Shown: one piece after another, positions 60,677 to 64,000 of the stretch
How positions within the stretch are numbered: the stretch's first letter is position 1
Layout of the letters: each line of letters starts with the position of its first letter
NCBI GenBank assembly: GCA_937907415.1
Contig: CALCHY010000282.1
Coordinates: 19,493 to 83,492, forward strand
DNA length: 64,000 nt
Origin: an uncultured Trueperaceae bacterium
Lineage (GTDB): Bacteria > Deinococcota > Deinococci > Deinococcales > Trueperaceae
Direction: 5' to 3'
Program-made: the position numbers and the translations under genes
Notes under the pieces: generated by a model
What the model saw: only the letters and a program-made list of their open reading frames with translations
Database searches by the model: none
Told to the model about the DNA's origin: nothing

Positions 60677-62470
60677 TCACTCGCTGCTTCCCTCGAAGTA
60701 GTTCTTGACCGCCTGCGCCGCCGCCTGACCAACGCCTGGCACGGCCGCCAAGGTAGCCAGGTCGGCGCCGCGCAACTCCTCCAAGCTCGAGAAGTGCGCC
60801 AGCAACGCATCGCGGCGCTTCGGCCCAATGCCAGGCACGTCGTCAAGCAGCGACCGCGTGGCTGACTTGCCGCGCCGCTGCCTGTTGTAACCGACGGCGG
60901 TGCGGTGCGCTTCGTCCCTCACGTGCATGAGCAACCTGAGGGCGGGGTGGCTGATGGGCACCAGTACTTCCTCGCCGTTCTCGGTGATGAGCGTCTCCTG
61001 CTTCTTCGCGAGGCCAACTAGCGGCACCTTCACGCCTGCCTCCTCCAGCGCCCGCTTGGCTGCGCTGATCTGCCCCTTGCCCCCGTCGATGAGCAGGAGG
61101 TCGGGCGGCGGGAGCTTGTCGGCGAGGGCGCCAGTGAAGCGGCGGTAGACGACCTGGTGCATGCTGAAGAAGTCGTCCGCCTTCTCGAGGTCCCTGATGC
61201 GCACGCGGCGGTAATCGCTCTTCTTCGAGCGCCCGCCCTCGAACGCCACGATGCTCGCCACCGTGTGGGTGCCCATGAGGTTGGAGATGTCGTAGCCCTC
61301 GATGCGCCACGGCGGGTTCTCTAGCTCGAGGAGGCGCTGCAACTCGCCGACGCCCGGCGCCTCGCCGCGGCGCTCGAGGAGGGCGATCTCGGCCTCGACC
61401 CCGGTGACGGCGTTGCGTTGCGCCAACTCGATGAGCTCGACCTTGTCACCGCGCTGCGGCACCCGCACCTCGACCTTGCGCTTGGCGCGGGCGCTTAGGA
61501 AGCGCTGCCACACTTCGATGTCGAGGTCGCTCGCTGGCAGCAGCACGCGCGGAGGGAGTTGGGTTGCAAGGCCGTAGTAGTCGCCCATGAACCGCTCCAA
61601 GATCTCGCCGTCGGTCGCGCTCTCCGCGTTCTTCATGACGCGCTTGTCGCGCCCGATCACCCGCCCGTTGCGCATCTGGAAGAGCTGCACCATGGCGGTG
61701 TTCCCCGCCTTCGCAACGCCGAGGAAGTCGAGGTCGTCCGTGCCCGTCATGACGACGCTACTGTCGTAGCCGGTGAGGCGCTTGAGCGCGTCTAGGCGGT
61801 CGCGGTAGGTGGCGGCGAGCTCGAAGTCACGGCGCTCTGCCGCGCCCCTCATCTGCTCCTCGAGGCGCTCCACGATCTCGGAGATGCGTCCCTCGAGGAA
61901 CGCCTTGACGTCTGCTACCACCTCCGCGTACCCCACGGGGTCGGCCCACCCAACGCACGGCGCGAAGCAGCGGCCCATGTGGTAGCGCAGGCACGGCTTC
62001 TTGCGCGTCTCCATCGGCACGCCGCTGTTCTTGCGGAGTTTGAACACGCTGTAAACGAGGTCGAGGACCTGGCGGACGGAACTCGCGCTGGGGTACGGCC
62101 CGTAGTAAGTCCCGCCGTCCTTGACCACCCGCCGCGTGAAGATGAGGGTTGGGTACTCCTCGTTCGTCAACTTCAGGAACGGGTAGCTCTTGTCGTCCTT
62201 GAGCAGCACGTTGAAGTGCGGCTGGTGACGCTTGATGAGGTTCGATTCGAGGATGAGCGCCTCGACCTCGTCGGTCGTGACGATGAACTCGAGGCTCCGC
62301 GCCGTGTGCGTTAGCAGGCGCGCCTTCTGCCCAGCCTGGCGCCCGAAGTAACTGCCGACGCGGCTGCGCAAGTTCACGGCCTTGCCGACGTACAAGACGG
62401 CCCCGTCTTCGCCGTGGAAGAGATAACAGCCACTTGAGGTGGGGAGTACGGGCAGGTCGCCGCGCTTCAC
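60677..62470 (-). CDS. uvrC: Excinuclease ABC subunit C
   Basis: Dual-incision nuclease of nucleotide excision repair, 597 residues. GIY-YIG domain (SGCYLFHGEDGAVLYVGKAV, with catalytic Arg in NLRSRVGSYF), a Cys-containing region (KKPCLRYHMGRCFAPCVGW), UVR motif (MRGAAERRDFELAATYRDRL), RNase H-like C-terminal nuclease (PDLLLIDGGKGQISAAKRAL, VGYNRQRRGKSATRSLLDD) and tandem helix-hairpin-helix (VPGIGPKRRDALLAHFSSLE). GTG start 6 nt behind TAGAAT, without ribosome site. Confidence 0.97.
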   Translation of the reverse strand: MKRGDLPVLPTSSGCYLFHGEDGAVLYVGKAVNLRSRVGSYFGRQAGQKARLLTHTARSLEFIVTTDEVEALILESNLIKRHQPHFNVLLKDDKSYPFLKLTNEEYPTLIFTRRVVKDGGTYYGPYPSASSVRQVLDLVYSVFKLRKNSGVPMETRKKPCLRYHMGRCFAPCVGWADPVGYAEVVADVKAFLEGRISEIVERLEEQMRGAAERRDFELAATYRDRLDALKRLTGYDSSVVMTGTDDLDFLGVAKAGNTAMVQLFQMRNGRVIGRDKRVMKNAESATDGEILERFMGDYYGLATQLPPRVLLPASDLDIEVWQRFLSARAKRKVEVRVPQRGDKVELIELAQRNAVTGVEAEIALLERRGEAPGVGELQRLLELENPPWRIEGYDISNLMGTHTVASIVAFEGGRSKKSDYRRVRIRDLEKADDFFSMHQVVYRRFTGALADKLPPPDLLLIDGGKGQISAAKRALEEAGVKVPLVGLAKKQETLITENGEEVLVPISHPALRLLMHVRDEAHRTAVGYNRQRRGKSATRSLLDDVPGIGPKRRDALLAHFSSLEELRGADLATLAAVPGVGQAAAQAVKNYFEGSSE

Positions 62471-62476
62471 TGCCCG

Positions 62477-62482
62477 ATTCTA
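62477..62482 (-). promoter_or_regulatory. Leaderless-type -10 box (TAGAAT) of uvrC
   Basis: TAGAAT on the minus strand ends 6 nt before the GTG at 62470; no ribosome site. Confidence 0.65.
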
Positions 62483-62524
62483 CGGCGCTGCGGCGCGCGG
62501 CCCGGTCGCGCGACCTTGGGCGCG

Positions 62525-63883
62525 CTAGAGGTCGAGCATCAGCGCCTCTGGGTTCTCGAGCAGGTCGATCACCCGCCCCGTGAAGTTGGCGCCCTCCGCT
62601 CCGTCGACCAGGCGGTGGTCGAACGACAGGCTCAGGTAGAGCATCTGCCGCGCCACGATGCTGTCGTCGGCGAGCACTACCGGCCGCTTCTTGATCGAGT
62701 GGACGCCCAAGATGGCGGCTTCCGGCGCGTTGATGATGGGGAACGAGAACAGCCCGCCGAGGCTGCCGATGTTGGTGATGGAGAACGTACCGCCCTTGAG
62801 CTCGTCCGGGGTGACCTTGCCCGCCTTGGCGGCCTCTGCGAGGCGGTTGATGTCGCTGGCGAGCTCCAAGATGGTGCGTTTGTCGACGTCCCTTACGACG
62901 GGCACGATGAGGCCAGCATCTGTGGCCACGGCCATCCCCAGGTTGTAGTACTTCTTGCGCACGATCTCGTTCTTGGCCTCGTCGAGGCTGGTGTTCAGCG
63001 CCGGGAACTCCACGAGCGCCGTGGCGACGGCCTTCATGATGAACGGGAGGTAGGACAGTTTCACGCCGCGAGCGGCCGCGCGCGGCCTGAGTTTCTCGCG
63101 GAGCGCGACGAGCGCCGTTACGTCCGCCTCGTCCACGTGCAGGGTGCGCACCGTATGGAGGTGGGAGGCGACCATCTGATTGGCGATCACACGCCGCAGG
63201 CCCCTTACGGGAACGCGCTCTTCGAGCGCTTCGTAGCCAGCGGGGGTGTGGTACGCGGGGGCTGGCGGAAAACCGGCGCGCCCAGCGGCGTTGGCGGGCG
63301 CAGCAGTGTGACTGCGCACGTCGTCGACGCGCACGCGCCCGTGCGGGCCGCTCCCTATGACCTGTTCGACGTCGACGCCCAACTCGCGAGCTAGGCGGCG
63401 CGCGGCTGGCACGGCGAGAACGCGGCCGAACGCACCGCGTGCGGCCGGCGGCGCCTGCACGGCCGTGGCGCTCGCTGCTCGCGTGACCTGCGGCAGAGCC
63501 TGGCCGCCTTCATCGGCTGACGGCTTGAAGAGGCTGAGGCTCTCACCGTCATCCGCAGGCGTTTGGTGTCCCGGCTCGACGATCGAGCGTTCCTCGGCCG
63601 CCTGCAGGCTAGGTGGCTGGCTGGCGGCGGCGGGGGCGGCCTCTGAGCCGTCGGAGAAGAGCGCGATGGCGCTGTTGACGGCAACCACGTCACCCTCGGC
63701 AGCTAGGTGCTTGAGCAGTACGCCGGCGTACGGGCTCGGCAGTTCGACGGTGGCCTTGTCCGTGAGGACCTCGGCGACCGGTTGGTCGAGGACGACGTTC
63801 TCGCCCTCTGCCACCAACCAGCGGATGATCTCACCCTCAACGACCGACTCGGCCAGTTCGGGCAGCCGTAACTCTCTCGCCAT
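62525..63883 (-). CDS. Dihydrolipoamide acyltransferase (E2) of a 2-oxoacid dehydrogenase complex
   Basis: Core subunit that transfers acyl groups to CoA. 452 residues: lipoyl domain with Lys43 in VLTDKATVELPSP, an Ala/Pro-rich linker, a peripheral-subunit-binding domain (VLAVPAARRLARELGVDVEQ then VIGSGPHGRVRVDDV), a second linker and the catalytic domain ending in LSLSFDHRLVDGAEGANFTG. The LPELAESVVEGEIIRWLV start resembles branched-chain 2-oxoacid E2, but pyruvate or 2-oxoglutarate cannot be excluded. The ATG at 63883 has AAGGAG upstream. It follows the E1-beta gene by 42 bp. Confidence 0.94.
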   Translation of the reverse strand: MARELRLPELAESVVEGEIIRWLVAEGENVVLDQPVAEVLTDKATVELPSPYAGVLLKHLAAEGDVVAVNSAIALFSDGSEAAPAAASQPPSLQAAEERSIVEPGHQTPADDGESLSLFKPSADEGGQALPQVTRAASATAVQAPPAARGAFGRVLAVPAARRLARELGVDVEQVIGSGPHGRVRVDDVRSHTAAPANAAGRAGFPPAPAYHTPAGYEALEERVPVRGLRRVIANQMVASHLHTVRTLHVDEADVTALVALREKLRPRAAARGVKLSYLPFIMKAVATALVEFPALNTSLDEAKNEIVRKKYYNLGMAVATDAGLIVPVVRDVDKRTILELASDINRLAEAAKAGKVTPDELKGGTFSITNIGSLGGLFSFPIINAPEAAILGVHSIKKRPVVLADDSIVARQMLYLSLSFDHRLVDGAEGANFTGRVIDLLENPEALMLDL

Positions 63884-63925
63884 GCGTCACTCCTTGTCGG
63901 CCGCGCACTGGCGCGCCAGTAATGG

Positions 63926-64000
63926 TCAGTAGTCGAGCGCGCGCTGGACGGCCTTCATGATGCGCGCCGGGCCAGGCAGGTACTCGCGGTCTTGGGCGTA
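63926..64000 (-). CDS. C-terminal end of a 2-oxoacid dehydrogenase E1-beta subunit (partial)
   Basis: The last 24 codons and a TGA stop are in the window, running off the right edge. The peptide YAQDREYLPGPARIMKAVQR followed by ALDY is a typical end of E1 component beta (branched-chain/pyruvate type; Y-PxxxxI-AV--L). Position directly before E2 supports this. The rest of the gene, and presumably E1-alpha, lie beyond the edge. Confidence 0.75.
   Translation of the reverse strand, partial: YAQDREYLPGPARIMKAVQRALDY

Noticed and set aside
1..64000. CRISPR arrays, insertion sequences, prophage, tRNA or rRNA genes
   Set aside because: No repeat-spacer pattern, transposase motif, integrase or tRNA T-arm consensus was noticed; gene content and base use are even and housekeeping in type. 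A tRNAscan or Rfam run could still find short RNAs that I missed.

Overview
This is a G+C-rich, densely coded bacterial chromosome segment with about 50 genes, nearly all complete. I saw no rRNA, tRNA, CRISPR array, insertion sequence or phage gene. The best guess is a Deinococcota organism, perhaps of the Trueperaceae. The reasons are a Thermus-type seven-iron ferredoxin, many genes whose -10 box (TANNNT) lies 5-7 nt before the start codon with no Shine-Dalgarno sequence (the leaderless architecture described for Deinococcus), and frequent GTG/TTG starts. This assignment is inference; no marker gene proves it. LAYOUT. 1-9.9 kb: the 3' end of a large unrecognised protein, then a stress block of three universal stress protein (USP) genes with a soluble histidine kinase and a NarL-type regulator. 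Phosphoglucomutase, a K+-independent-type proton-pumping pyrophosphatase, a ferredoxin and a CsbD-like protein follow, three of them followed by clear terminator hairpins. 9.9-19.5 kb: a 2827-residue cyclic beta-1,2-glucan synthase, translationally coupled to a tandem-USP gene. 19.6-26.4 kb: a minus-strand run deoC - double-domain aldehyde dehydrogenase (ALDH16 type) - kbl - tdh - copD-like, suggesting deoxyribose and threonine breakdown to C2 units. 26.5-33.5 kb: D-cysteine desulfhydrase and an Asp/Glu racemase, then a phnDCEE-type importer followed closely by two unknown genes. 33.5-43.4 kb: an MFS transporter, alaS-HAD-ruvX-mltG, an Arc-type small protein, an SPFH protein with a secreted hydrolase, and dcd. 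43.4-51.3 kb: an OmpR-type two-component system with a small companion gene, a TPR/CPBP membrane protein, truB, ald, ruvA and a catalytically stripped FMN-oxidoreductase relative. 51.4-64 kb: a NatAB-like exporter, malQ behind two nucleoside-type ABC permeases (one very enlarged), MoxR/DUF58, a GNAT acetyltransferase, uvrC, and the E2 and E1-beta genes of a 2-oxoacid dehydrogenase. HOW IT FITS TOGETHER. Pgm supplies glucose-1-phosphate, the precursor of the UDP-glucose used by the glucan synthase, and MalQ remodels alpha-glucans. USPs, CsbD, the two-component systems and glucan synthesis point to a stress-exposed lifestyle. Tdh/Kbl, DeoC/ALDH, Ald, DcyD and the 2-oxoacid dehydrogenase indicate growth on amino acids and nucleosides. 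Housekeeping genes (alaS, ruvX, mltG, truB, ruvA, uvrC, dcd) are interleaved, so this reads as core chromosome rather than an island.
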